From the NCBI GenBank assembly GCA_016872895.1, contig VGYT01000009.1:1-35621 (forward strand): a stretch of DNA of 35,621 nt. The letters are read 5' to 3'. The position numbers and the translations under genes were made by a program. Positions 15,163 to 22,749 of the stretch are shown here, piece after piece (the stretch's first letter is position 1; the number at the start of each line of letters is the position of its first letter). The notes below the pieces were generated by a model. The model ran no database searches, was not told the origin of the DNA, and saw only the letters and a list, made by a program, of their open reading frames with translations. This DNA is from Planctomycetota bacterium (GTDB lineage: Bacteria > Planctomycetota > Phycisphaerae > FEN-1346).

Positions 15163-16008
15163 GTGAAGCAGCCGCCGACCATCCTGTACTGCCACTGCGC
15201 GTACGCCGAGGTCATTCCGGACGAGACGCGGCGGGGCGTCCTTGAGGCGCTGGCCGCCCGCGGCGCGGCCTTCGAGGCCGTGGCGGACCTGTGCGAACTG
15301 GCGGCGCAGCGGGACCCGATGCTGGCGCGCCTGGCCGTCGCGGCGGACCTGCGCATCATCGCCTGCTGGCCGCGCACGGTGCGGTGGCTGTTTGCCTTCG
15401 CCGGTGCGCCGCTGGCGGCGGAGGGCGTCCGGTTCTTCAACATGCGGCGCGAGGGCGCCGAGGAAATCCTCGCCGCCGCATGCGGCACGGAGTCCGGGCG
15501 CGGGGCGGGTGCGCCGCGCGGCGGGTCGGGAGACCCGCCGCGCAAAGCGCTTCGGCGCGCGGGCGCGACGGCCGGGCAAGCCGGCCGTGCCGCATCGCGC
15601 CGAGCCGAGCCGCGCGCCGCGCCGGCGTTCCCGGGCAGGAAGGCGGGCGAGTGGGTCCCCTGGTTCCCCGTGCTGGACTACGAGCGGTGCCGGAACTGCC
15701 GGCAGTGCCTGGAGTTCTGCCTGTTCGGGGTGTACGCGGCGGACGAGGGGGGGCAGGTTCGCGTGGCGCATCCCGAGCGGTGCAAGACGGGGTGCCCGGC
15801 GTGCGCGCGGCTGTGCCCGGCGGTGGCGATTATTTTTCCGAAATATGCGGATGGCGCAATAAGCGGCGACGACGCGATGCCGGCGGCCGCCGGTCGGCCG
15901 GCGTCGCCGATCGACTTTTCGTCCCTGGCCGGGCTGGACCTGGGCGAGGCGCTGAGGCGGCGCCAGGCCATCCTGCGTGCCCGCCAGGAGGGCCGCCGTG
16001 AGCCGTGA
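15163..16008 (+). CDS. Ferredoxin-domain protein with N-terminal alpha/beta domain
   Basis: A 281-residue cytoplasmic protein. The N-terminal domain (about 5-108) begins [20 protein letters not shown] and contains [16 protein letters not shown] do not recognise its family with certainty. The C-terminal half binds two 4Fe-4S clusters: [11 protein letters not shown] (176-186) and [13 protein letters not shown] (207-219). Between them lies a linker that is largely repeat-derived. [10 protein letters not shown] (about 118-127) comes from palindrome A2, and TAGQAGRA (about 136-143) from a family B arm. It starts at GTG 15163, with no strong ribosome site. It overlaps the radical SAM gene by 11 bp, so it may be that enzyme's electron donor. 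Confidence 0.82.
   Translation: MKQPPTILYCHCAYAEVIPDETRRGVLEALAARGAAFEAVADLCELAAQRDPMLARLAVAADLRIIACWPRTVRWLFAFAGAPLAAEGVRFFNMRREGAEEILAAACGTESGRGAGAPRGGSGDPPRKALRRAGATAGQAGRAASRRAEPRAAPAFPGRKAGEWVPWFPVLDYERCRNCRQCLEFCLFGVYAADEGGQVRVAHPERCKTGCPACARLCPAVAIIFPKYADGAISGDDAMPAAAGRPASPIDFSSLAGLDLGEALRRRQAILRARQEGRREP
15516..15543. repeat. Family A palindrome, copy A2 (inside ferredoxin gene)
   Basis: GCGCGGCGGGTC and GACCCGCCGCGC are perfect arms around GGGA. It is in frame and translated as [10 protein letters not shown], the same peptide as copy A4 in the cyclase gene. Confidence 0.9.
15568..15591. repeat. Family B arm, copy B3 (inside ferredoxin gene)
   Basis: ACGGCCGGGCAAGCCGGCCG continues to the GTGCC end and equals the right arm of the long family B palindrome. 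Only one arm is present. It is translated as TAGQAGRA, the same frame as copy B2. Confidence 0.75.
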
Positions 16009-17545
16009 AATGCGCCCGGCGGTCGTGCTGGTGGCCGACCGCACGCTGAGCGCCCGCTACGACGTGCTGTTTGAGGGCATCTTCGCCACGATGCAGACCA
16101 GGCACGTGCCGGAGGCGGTCATGCGGCGGTTCGTGGCGCCGCCCGTTCGGACGGACGCAGCCGGCCGCGCGCGCACCGCCCCGCTGGGCCTGAGGCGCGT
16201 GGAAGCGGCGCTGGCGGCGGGCGCCGGCCTCGGCCCCGATGATATCGTCTGCACCACGCCCGAGGCCCTGCCGCGGCTGCTGGGACCGCACGTGAAGGCC
16301 GTCGCCGTCAGTTCCAGCGACCCGCTCGGCTGCGGCATGAGCAATACGACGACCACGGATTTCTGGACGGGGCAACTGTACACGCGATTCTGGATGGACC
16401 GGCTGACGGAGCAACTGGCCGCCGCGCGGCGGCGGTTCGGTTTCCGAACAGTCGTAGGGGGGGCCGGCGCGTGGCAGTACCTGGAGCACCCGGAGGCGGG
16501 CGCGCGGCACGGGGCGGATACGGTCTTCGACGGGTACTTCGAGGGCGCCGGGCCGGGGTTGTTCCGGGACTTGCTGGCCGGGCGCGACGTGCCGCCGATC
16601 GTGCGCGCCGGCGAGACGGCGGCGGCGGGCGTGCGGCCCATCCGGGGGGCGTCGCTGCTGGGCATCGTGGAACTCTCGCGCGGGTGCGGCGGGGGCTGCC
16701 GCTTCTGCGCAATGGCCGCGCGGCCGATGGAGCACCTGACGGCGGGCACCATCCTGGCGGACATCGAGACGAACGTTGCGGCGGGCATGTCAAGCGCGGT
16801 CCTGGGCAGCGAGGACTTCTTCCGCTACGGGGCCGACGGACGCCGCGTGAACTTCGAGCGGCTGCGGGGCCTGCTGGAAGATATCCGCCGCCTGCCCGGC
16901 CTGGGCTTCGTGCAACTCGACCACGCAAACGTCTCGTCGGTGCTGCAACTGGAGGACGGCGAGTTGCGCGAAATCCGGCGGCTGCTCGGCTTCGCGCGGC
17001 CGACGGAGTACCTGTGGGTGAACCTGGGCATCGAGACGGCCGGCCCGCGGCTGCTTGCGGCCAACTGTCCGAGCAAGGCGGCCCCGTTCAGCGCGGACGA
17101 CTGGCCCGAGATGGTGCGCGAGGCGGCCGACCGCCTGGTCCGCACGGGCTTCTTCCCCGTCTTCAGCATCGTCCTGGGCCTGCCGGGCGAGACGCCCGAC
17201 GACGTGGCGACAACGCTGCACCTGGTGCGCCGCCTGTCGGCCGGGCGGGCGGTGGTGTTCCCTGTTTTCTTCGAGCCTGTGCGAGCAGGGCCGGACGGGC
17301 GCGACGCGCCCTTCCGCCTGGCTGCGATGACGCCCGAGCACCTGGAACTCTACACGGCGTGCTACGAACTGGCCTTCCGGTGGGTGCCGCGCCTTTACTG
17401 GGACAACCAGCGGGCAGGAGGTGTCGGGTTATTGAAGCGCCTGGCCGTGCAGTTGCTGGGTAGAATGGAAACGCTGACGTGGCGGCGGAACTTCGCCCGT
17501 GCGCGGAAGCGGCTGGCGGCCGTCGAGCCGAAGGCGCGCGGTTAG
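15998..17545 (+). CDS. Radical SAM protein
   Basis: A 515-residue enzyme. The radical SAM cluster motif is CGGGCRFC (Cys230, Cys234, Cys237) in [19 protein letters not shown]. The N-terminal third (about 1-220) is arranged like a B12-binding-type domain, with [19 protein letters not shown] and [13 protein letters not shown], but no DxHxxG is seen, so cobalamin binding is doubtful. The barrel continues with [28 protein letters not shown] and [23 protein letters not shown] at 15986-15991 lies six bases before GTG 15998, which decides the start over the ATG at 16010. It overlaps the ferredoxin gene and is followed by the DUF116-polyprenyl synthase. The substrate is unknown; a lipid or isoprenoid is a guess from neighbours. 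Confidence 0.88.
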   Translation: MSREMRPAVVLVADRTLSARYDVLFEGIFATMQTRHVPEAVMRRFVAPPVRTDAAGRARTAPLGLRRVEAALAAGAGLGPDDIVCTTPEALPRLLGPHVKAVAVSSSDPLGCGMSNTTTTDFWTGQLYTRFWMDRLTEQLAAARRRFGFRTVVGGAGAWQYLEHPEAGARHGADTVFDGYFEGAGPGLFRDLLAGRDVPPIVRAGETAAAGVRPIRGASLLGIVELSRGCGGGCRFCAMAARPMEHLTAGTILADIETNVAAGMSSAVLGSEDFFRYGADGRRVNFERLRGLLEDIRRLPGLGFVQLDHANVSSVLQLEDGELREIRRLLGFARPTEYLWVNLGIETAGPRLLAANCPSKAAPFSADDWPEMVREAADRLVRTGFFPVFSIVLGLPGETPDDVATTLHLVRRLSAGRAVVFPVFFEPVRAGPDGRDAPFRLAAMTPEHLELYTACYELAFRWVPRLYWDNQRAGGVGLLKRLAVQLLGRMETLTWRRNFARARKRLAAVEPKARG

Positions 17546-17606
17546 CCGCGGGCGGCACGCGCGCGGTTAGCCGCGGGCGGCACGCCCGCGGCCGTTCCGG
17601 CCGCGG
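17536..17606. repeat. 25-bp direct duplication and nested hairpins after the radical SAM gene
   Basis: GCGCGGTTAGCCGCGGGCGG plus CACGC occurs twice in tandem (17536-17560, 17561-17585). The first copy contains the radical SAM stop codon. The second runs into overlapping hairpins: GCCGCGGGC with GCCCGCGGC (17570-17592), and CCGCGGCC with GGCCGCGG (17586-17606). Confidence 0.8.
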
Positions 17607-17695
17607 CTGAACGAGGGGGGGCCGCCCCGCCCAGCCCCAAGTGTGGCATCGGAGCGTTACAGGTTTAGCCCGTGCCCCCGCCGCAGGGGGCGGGT

Positions 17696-17701
17696 TATAA
17701 T
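17696..17701 (+). promoter_or_regulatory. Isolated TATAAT upstream of the DUF116-polyprenyl synthase gene
   Basis: A perfect -10 hexamer 75 bases before the ATG, preceded by a CCCCC/GGGGG hairpin but with no recognisable -35. It may be an internal start point for the terpenoid genes. Confidence 0.25.
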
Positions 17702-17775
17702 CTGTGGGGCCAGGGGGCGCGCTGCGCGCGCCGGCCCGTGCGGCCGATGGCGTCCGGTCCGGGCAGGAACGGTGC

Positions 17776-19572
17776 ATGGAAGAACGCATCTTCGGAATCC
17801 GTGGCAGCCTGCATCCGGGCGCCGCCGGCGCTGAGGCCGTCGGCGAGGCCGCCCAGGACGCGATTCCGCCGACGAGGGCGGAGCGCGAAGGCATCCTTGC
17901 CGCCGCGCGCCGGCACGTCATGGGCCGCACGGCCATCCCGCCGTTCTCGGTGAAGGAACTGGAGGAGCACTCTGCGGCGGTCTTGGCGGCGGCGGGGGCC
18001 GACGAGAAGTACCGCAAGTTCGCGGCCGTCCTTGTGAGCAACGAGGCGTGGCGTCCGACGGTGGGGGCCGTGCCGTTCGCCCGGCGCCTGCTCCTGTTGC
18101 CGAAGTGCCTCCGTTCCGAGAAAGACTGCCGCGGCATGCTGGATGAACTGGGCCTGGTGTGCGCCGCGTGCGGGTCGTGCCCCATCCACGAGTTCAAGGC
18201 GGAGGCGGAGCGCCTCGGCTACGCGGTGCTGGTGGCCGAGGGCGCCGCCGTCGTCATGGCCCTCATCCAGAGCCGGCGCATCGAGGCGGTCGTAGGCGTC
18301 AGTTGCATCCAGGCCCTGGAGTCGATCTACCCGCTGATGGAGTCGGCGGCCGTGCCGGGCATCGCCATCCCCCTGTTGTGCAACGGCTGCGCGAACACGC
18401 GCGTGGAGGCCGAGTGGGTGTGGGACGCCATCCGGCTCTGCGGCACCGATGCGCCGCAGCGGCTGGACCTGGACTCGCTGCGGCGCCAGGTCGATGGCTG
18501 GTTCGCTGCGGACGCGCTGGAGGAGGTTCTCGGCCCGGCCGCAACCGAGACGGAGCGCCTGGCCCGCGGCTGGCTGGCGAAGTCGGGCAAGCGGTGGCGT
18601 CCGCTTCTTGCGGCGGCGGCGTACCAGGCGCTGCGCGAGGACCCGCAGTCGCCGCTGCCGGAGAGCCTGCGACGGATCGCGCTGGCGGTGGAGTGCTTCC
18701 ACAAGGCCTCGCTCGTGCACGACGACATCGAGGACGACGACGCCACCCGCTACGGCGAAAAAACGCTTCACGAGGAGCACGGCGTGCCGGTGGCGCTGAA
18801 CGTGGGCGATTTCCTCCTGGGCGAAGGGTACCGCCTGATTGCCGAGTCGCGATGGCCGGCGGAACGTAAGGTTCAGATGCTCCGCGCGGCGGCGAGCGGA
18901 CACCGCGAACTGTGCCTCGGCCAGGGGGCGGAACTGTGCTGGGCGAGGCGGCCGGCGGTTCTGTCGGCCGCAGAGGTCCTCGCAATCTTCCGCCGCAAGA
19001 CCGCCCCGGCGTTCGAGGTGGCCCTGCGCCTGGGAGCGCTGGCCGCCGGAACCGCCGACGGATGCTGGGACGCGCTCCACCGCTACAGCGAGGCCCTCGG
19101 CATAGCCTACCAGATAGGCGACGACCTGAAGGATTACGACGGCGACGGGGACCCGGACGACGTGGCGGCCCTGAGGCCCTCCATCCTGCTGGCCATCGCG
19201 CACGAGCGGGCCGAGGGCGGCGCGCGGCAGCGGCTGGAGTCCGTCTGGCGGCGGACGGCCGAGCGGGGGACCGAGGCGCCCGGCGTGCGGCGGCTGCTGG
19301 AGGAACTCGGCATCATCCAGGAGGCCCGCCGCCTGCTGGGGTCTTACGAGGATGAAGCCATCCGAAGCCTTGAGCCGCTGTGCGACGAGGCGCTCAAGGG
19401 CCTGCTGCGCCGCGTCATCTTCCGCATTTTCAGCCGCCTGCCTGCCGGCCCTGTCGCGGCGGGCGTGCCATGGCCTGCCGGCAGGGAGGGCCCCGGACAA
19501 GGGGACTTGCGCCGTGAGCCTGAGGCAGGACATGCTCCTGGCGGCCCGCCGCGGGGCGGCGGCGCTCGCTGA
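17776..19572 (+). CDS. DUF116 - polyprenyl diphosphate synthase fusion
   Basis: A 598-residue fusion. Residues about 100-225 match DUF116: LLLLPKCLRSEKDC, then GLVCAACGSCPIHEFKAEAE, LGYAVLVAEGAAVVM and VVGVSCIQALE, then CNGCANTRVEAEW. The nine Cys of this region could bind a metal or Fe-S cluster. Residues about 250-560 are an isoprenyl diphosphate synthase: GKRWRP (271-276), first Asp-rich motif VHDDIEDDD (about 315-322), LNVGDFLLGEGY, FRRKTAPAFEVA, and second Asp-rich motif YQIGDDLKDYDGD (about 445-457). It should condense isopentenyl units into a polyprenyl diphosphate; chain length is not readable. The start is ATG 17776 with AGGA upstream. Its 3' end overlaps the next gene by 59 bp. DUF116 has no established function that I know. 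Confidence 0.9.
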   Translation: MEERIFGIRGSLHPGAAGAEAVGEAAQDAIPPTRAEREGILAAARRHVMGRTAIPPFSVKELEEHSAAVLAAAGADEKYRKFAAVLVSNEAWRPTVGAVPFARRLLLLPKCLRSEKDCRGMLDELGLVCAACGSCPIHEFKAEAERLGYAVLVAEGAAVVMALIQSRRIEAVVGVSCIQALESIYPLMESAAVPGIAIPLLCNGCANTRVEAEWVWDAIRLCGTDAPQRLDLDSLRRQVDGWFAADALEEVLGPAATETERLARGWLAKSGKRWRPLLAAAAYQALREDPQSPLPESLRRIALAVECFHKASLVHDDIEDDDATRYGEKTLHEEHGVPVALNVGDFLLGEGYRLIAESRWPAERKVQMLRAAASGHRELCLGQGAELCWARRPAVLSAAEVLAIFRRKTAPAFEVALRLGALAAGTADGCWDALHRYSEALGIAYQIGDDLKDYDGDGDPDDVAALRPSILLAIAHERAEGGARQRLESVWRRTAERGTEAPGVRRLLEELGIIQEARRLLGSYEDEAIRSLEPLCDEALKGLLRRVIFRIFSRLPAGPVAAGVPWPAGREGPGQGDLRREPEAGHAPGGPPRGGGAR

Positions 19573-20482
19573 CCCGCGGGCGGTGGCGGCCTTCGTCGGT
19601 TCCCAGGCGGCGCCGGAGGGCGGCTTCCGCGACCGCTCCGGCAAGTGCGACCTTTACTACACCGTCTTCGGGCTTCAGTGCCTGGCCGCATTGCGGATTG
19701 CGGATTGCGGATTGCGGATTGAAAGAACAAGGCGCACAGAACCGGCGCGGCCTGTCAGCACCCGGTCCCCACCGCGCGATTCTCCATCTTCAATGCGCGA
19801 TGCCGAATCTTACCTGGGCAGATTCGCCGACCTCTGCTGCCTTGACCTGGTCCACGCGGCGTGCCTGGCGCGGTGCTGGGCCGTGGCCCGGCCGGAGGGC
19901 GCGCCGGCGGACCTCCGCCGGGCCTTCGCGCAGCACATCGAGTCTTTCCGGGCGGCCGACGGCGGGTATCACGCCGCCGCCGGGGCCGGGGCCGGCTCGG
20001 CCTACGGCGCGTTTCTCGCCCTCGGAGCGTACCAGGACCTGGGCGCGGCCGTGCCCGACCCGGCGGCGCTGGCCCGCTCGGTGCGCTCGCTCCGAACGCC
20101 CGACGGCGGATACACGAACGAGCGGTTCCTGCCGTTGAGTTCGGCGCCCGCGACGGCGGCGTGCATCGTGGTCCTTCGGGAACTCGGCGAGCCTGCGGCG
20201 CCGGAGGCCGCGGCCCGGCTCCTTGCGTGGGCGCATCCGTCGGGCGGTTTCCTGGCGATGGCCGCCGCGCCGGCGCCGGACCTTCTTTCGACCGCGACGG
20301 CGCTGCACGCCCTGGCCCGGGCGGGGGTGCGGCCGGATGAGCCGCTGCGGGCGGGGTGCGCGCGGTTCGCGGCCGGGCTGCTCGGCGAGTGCGGCGGGTT
20401 CCGCGGCCACGCCGACGACCCGGCCGCCGACTGCGAGTACACTTTCTACGGCCTCCTGGCGCTGGGGCACCTGGCGAGTTAG
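19514..20482 (+). CDS. Prenyltransferase/squalene oxidase repeat protein, probably non-catalytic
   Basis: A 322-residue alpha/alpha-toroid protein. Repeats such as FRAADGGYHAAAGAGAGSAYG, RTPDGGYTNERFLPL and CGGFRGHADDPAADCEYTFY match the prenyltransferase beta-subunit pattern. Compared with protein farnesyl- or geranylgeranyltransferases, the zinc Cys appears replaced (PDLLSTATAL) and the zinc His appears replaced by Tyr (CEYTFYG). There is also no DxDD. It may therefore be a structural partner of the next protein. About 40 residues (59 onward, LRIADCGLRIERTRR) come from a GCGGATT heptamer repeat and its flank. GTG 19514 is preferred; ATG 19532 is possible. It overlaps the synthase gene. Confidence 0.75.
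   Translation: MSLRQDMLLAARRGAAALADPRAVAAFVGSQAAPEGGFRDRSGKCDLYYTVFGLQCLAALRIADCGLRIERTRRTEPARPVSTRSPPRDSPSSMRDAESYLGRFADLCCLDLVHAACLARCWAVARPEGAPADLRRAFAQHIESFRAADGGYHAAAGAGAGSAYGAFLALGAYQDLGAAVPDPAALARSVRSLRTPDGGYTNERFLPLSSAPATAACIVVLRELGEPAAPEAAARLLAWAHPSGGFLAMAAAPAPDLLSTATALHALARAGVRPDEPLRAGCARFAAGLLGECGGFRGHADDPAADCEYTFYGLLALGHLAS
19690..19721. repeat. ATTGCGG heptamer repeat, copy D1 (inside prenyltransferase-like gene)
   Basis: Four tandem ATTGCGG heptamers plus ATTG, translated in frame as LRIADCGLRIE. The 80 bp that follow have no match to the protein family and probably belong to the same insertion. Confidence 0.85.
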
Positions 20483-20530
20483 AGGCTGTTTGATAACCGC
20501 GTGTGGCGTACGATGCGAACAATCGAAGCC

Positions 20531-20560
20531 TGCGCGGCGGCTCTCCTGGGCCGCCGCGCA
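20531..20560. repeat. Variant palindrome in the gap before the cyclase gene
   Basis: TGCGCGGCGGC (20531-20541) pairs perfectly with GCCGCCGCGCA (20550-20560) around TCTCCTGG. It is related in base composition and ends to family A and lies 35 bp before copy A3. Confidence 0.8.
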
Positions 20561-20594
20561 ATGACCGGCTCCGGCGCCCTTGAAATCGCCGGTG

Positions 20595-20622
20595 GCGCGG
20601 CGGGTCAAGAGATCCGCCGCGC
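20595..20622. repeat. Family A palindrome, copy A3
   Basis: GCGCGGCGGGTC with GATCCGCCGCGC around AAGA; one G-T pair. It lies 24 bp before the chosen ATG of the cyclase gene. Confidence 0.85.
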
Positions 20623-20645
20623 GTCACGCAGATGGGCATATTCAG

Positions 20646-22718
20646 ATGCCAGCAACCGTGGCGAACCGCGATGCTCTCGCCCGCACGCTGCGGCAGGCGC
20701 GGGGGCGCCTGGCGGCCGCGCGCACCGCCGCCGGGCACTGGGCGGGGGAACTCTCGTCCTCGGCGCTCTCTACGGCCACCGCCACGTTCGCCCTGGCGAT
20801 GGCCGAGCGCGCGGGCGACCGCCACGGCGCCGCTCCCTCACGGTCGCGGCTCTGTTCGGCGGCCGCGCGCGGCAACCTGGCCCATCTCGTGCGCCGCGGC
20901 CTCGACTGGCTCGCCGCCAACCAGAACGAGGACGGCGGCTGGGGTGACACGGACCTCTCGCGGAGCAACCTGAGCACGACCGCGCTTGTGTGGGCGGCGT
21001 TTGCCGCATCGCCCGGCCCGTTCGACGGGGGAGCGGGAGGGCCTCGCGGCGGGTCGGGAGACCCGCCGCGCACGGCGAACGGCCCGTCAAGCGGCGCGGC
21101 GGGCGCGGCGGGCGCGGAGGCCCGCCTGCGGGCCGTCGCGGGGGCCGAGGCGTGGCTCCGCCGCCGGGCCGGCAGCCTTGAACCGGAGCGCCTGGCTGCC
21201 GCCATCGCGGCGCGCTACGGCCGCGACCGTACCTTTTCTGCGCCCATCCTGACGATGCTGGCCCTGGCCGGCCGCCTCGGACCGCCCGAGCGGTCGTGGC
21301 GTCTTGTGCCCGCCCTGCCGTTTGAACTTGCGGCCTGCCCGCACCGGCTTCTGGGGTGGCTGCGGCTGCCGGTCGTCAGTTACGCGCTGCCCGCGCTGGT
21401 GGCGGTCGGTCAGGTGCGGCACCACTTCCGGCCGACGCGCAACCCGGCGGCCCGCGCGCTGCGGGCCGCGCTCCGCGGGCGCACGCTCGCCGTCCTGCGA
21501 AGCATCCAGCCGCCGAGCGGCGGATACCTGGAGGCAACGCCCCTGACGAGTTTCGTCACGATGAGCCTCATCGGGGCCGGCCTCGCGGAACACCCGGTCG
21601 TTCAAGACGGCCTGGCGTTCCTGGCGGCCTCCGCCCGCCCCGACGGCAGTTGGCCCATCGACACGAACCTGGCCACGTGGGTGACCACGCTCTCCGTCGG
21701 CGCACTTGCGTCAGCGCCGGACTTCGCGCAGGTCGTGCCCGCCGACGCCCGCCGCACCATCCTGGAATGGCTCCTCGCGCAGCAGCACGCCGCGGAACAT
21801 CCGTACACGCACGCGGCGCCGGGCGGGTGGGCGTGGACCGACCTTCCGGGCGGCGTGCCAGACGCCGACGACACGGCCGGGGCGCTCGTGGCCCTGGCGC
21901 ACCTTGCGGCGGACCTCGGCGCGGAAGATGAGGCGGCCAGGCGCGCCGGCAACGCCGCCGCGCGCGGCGTGCGGTGGCTGCTGGACCTTCAGAACCGCGA
22001 CGGGGGCATCCCCACCTTCTGCCGCGGATGGGGCACGCTGCCCTTCGACCGCAGCAGTCCGGACCTGGCGGCCCACGCGCTGCGGGCGTGGGGGGCGTGG
22101 CACGACCGCCTGCCGGCGGACCTGCGGCCGCGAGTCCGGGCCGCCGCCGGCCGCGCAGCCGCGTACCTTGAACGCACGCAGACCGCCGACGGCGCGTGGG
22201 TCCCGCTGTGGTTCGGCAATCAGTGGGACGCCCGCGAGGAAAATCCGCTCTACGGAACGGCCCGCGTGGTGACGGCGCTGGCGCAGGCGGCTGCGGCCGA
22301 ACAGAGCCGCGACCGTAAGGGAGCGGTGCCGTGGCGGTTGCCTGCGCGCGGCCAGGCGGCCGCGCGGTGCCTCGCGCGCGGCGTCGGGTGGCTCCTGGCG
22401 GCACAGAACTGGGCCGGCGCGTGGGGCGGGTCGCCGGCAGCACGCGCCTCCATCGAAGAAACCGCCCTGGCGCTGGAGGCCTTGGCCGCAGCCCTCACAT
22501 CCGCGGCCGGCGCCGGCGCCGACTTGCCGCATGCCTCCATCCGGACCGCCCTTGCGCGCGGCACGGCATGGCTTATTGAGCGCACGGAGGAAGGCTCGCG
22601 ATTCCCTGCCGCCCCCATCGGCCTGTACTTTGCGAAACTGTGGTACTACGAGCGGCTGTACCCGCTCATTTTCACCGTGGCGGCGCTTGAGCGCGTGCGG
22701 CAGGCGGAGGGCCTGTGA
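20646..22718 (+). CDS. Squalene-hopene cyclase family protein (class II terpene cyclase)
   Basis: A 690-residue protein. The catalytic acid motif of class II cyclases, DADDTA, is intact at residues 406-411 (codons from 21861). QW-like repeats are visible: LAANQNEDGGWGDTD, SARPDGSWPIDTN, LQNRDGGIPTFCRGW, DGAWVPLWFGNQW and AAQNWAGAWGG. NPLYGTARVVTAL matches the SHC block near the C-terminus. It should protonate and cyclise a polyprenyl or triterpene-like substrate at the membrane. No squalene synthase gene is in the window, so the substrate may derive from the upstream polyprenyl synthase. Three repeat elements lie in frame (residues about 56-72, 134-142 and 551-567), all away from the catalytic motif. 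The start ATG 20646 is tentative; no good ribosome site is seen. Confidence 0.87.
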   Translation: MPATVANRDALARTLRQARGRLAAARTAAGHWAGELSSSALSTATATFALAMAERAGDRHGAAPSRSRLCSAAARGNLAHLVRRGLDWLAANQNEDGGWGDTDLSRSNLSTTALVWAAFAASPGPFDGGAGGPRGGSGDPPRTANGPSSGAAGAAGAEARLRAVAGAEAWLRRRAGSLEPERLAAAIAARYGRDRTFSAPILTMLALAGRLGPPERSWRLVPALPFELAACPHRLLGWLRLPVVSYALPALVAVGQVRHHFRPTRNPAARALRAALRGRTLAVLRSIQPPSGGYLEATPLTSFVTMSLIGAGLAEHPVVQDGLAFLAASARPDGSWPIDTNLATWVTTLSVGALASAPDFAQVVPADARRTILEWLLAQQHAAEHPYTHAAPGGWAWTDLPGGVPDADDTAGALVALAHLAADLGAEDEAARRAGNAAARGVRWLLDLQNRDGGIPTFCRGWGTLPFDRSSPDLAAHALRAWGAWHDRLPADLRPRVRAAAGRAAAYLERTQTADGAWVPLWFGNQWDAREENPLYGTARVVTALAQAAAAEQSRDRKGAVPWRLPARGQAAARCLARGVGWLLAAQNWAGAWGGSPAARASIEETALALEALAAALTSAAGAGADLPHASIRTALARGTAWLIERTEEGSRFPAAPIGLYFAKLWYYERLYPLIFTVAALERVRQAEGL
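20811..20860 (-). repeat. 50-bp family C element, copy C1 (inside cyclase gene, inverted)
   Basis: On the minus strand this reads GCCGAACAGAGCCGCGACCG and onward. It matches copy C2 (22296) at 46 of 50 positions by my alignment. It is translated in frame within AGDRHGAAPSRSRLCSAA. Confidence 0.88.
21046..21071. repeat. Family A palindrome, copy A4 (inside cyclase gene)
   Basis: CGCGGCGGGTC with GACCCGCCGCG around GGGA. It is translated as [10 protein letters not shown], identical to the peptide from copy A2 in an unrelated gene. Confidence 0.9.
22296..22345 (+). repeat. 50-bp family C element, copy C2 (inside cyclase gene)
   Basis: GCCGAACAGAGCCGCGACCG and the following 30 bp, in opposite orientation to C1. 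It is translated in frame as AEQSRDRKGAVPWRLPA. Confidence 0.88.
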
Positions 22719-22743
22719 CTCGGCCCGCCCGCGATGCTATACT
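22715..22743 (+). promoter_or_regulatory. Candidate internal promoter before the PQQ lipoprotein gene
   Basis: GTGACT, then 17 bp, then TATACT (22738-22743): four and five matches to sigma70 hexamers. It overlaps the cyclase stop codon. Transcription would begin about at ATG 22750, implying a leaderless message if that start is used. Confidence 0.4.
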
Positions 22744-22749
22744 TAAGCG

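Noticed and set aside
15516-15543. Family A palindromes as intrinsic terminators
   Set aside because: Several lie inside open reading frames and none has a T-tract.
13837-16044. Minus-strand frame of 735 codons opposite the PQQ and ferredoxin genes
   Set aside because: Antisense shadow; the plus strand has propeller repeats and Cys motifs.
15998-17545. Cobalamin-dependent radical SAM enzyme (HpnH/HpnP-like)
   Set aside because: The N-terminal region is reminiscent of a B12 domain but no DxHxxG was found, so only the radical SAM call is kept.
19690-19721. Heptamer array as a CRISPR
   Set aside because: Units are 7 bp with no spacers; no cas genes are present.
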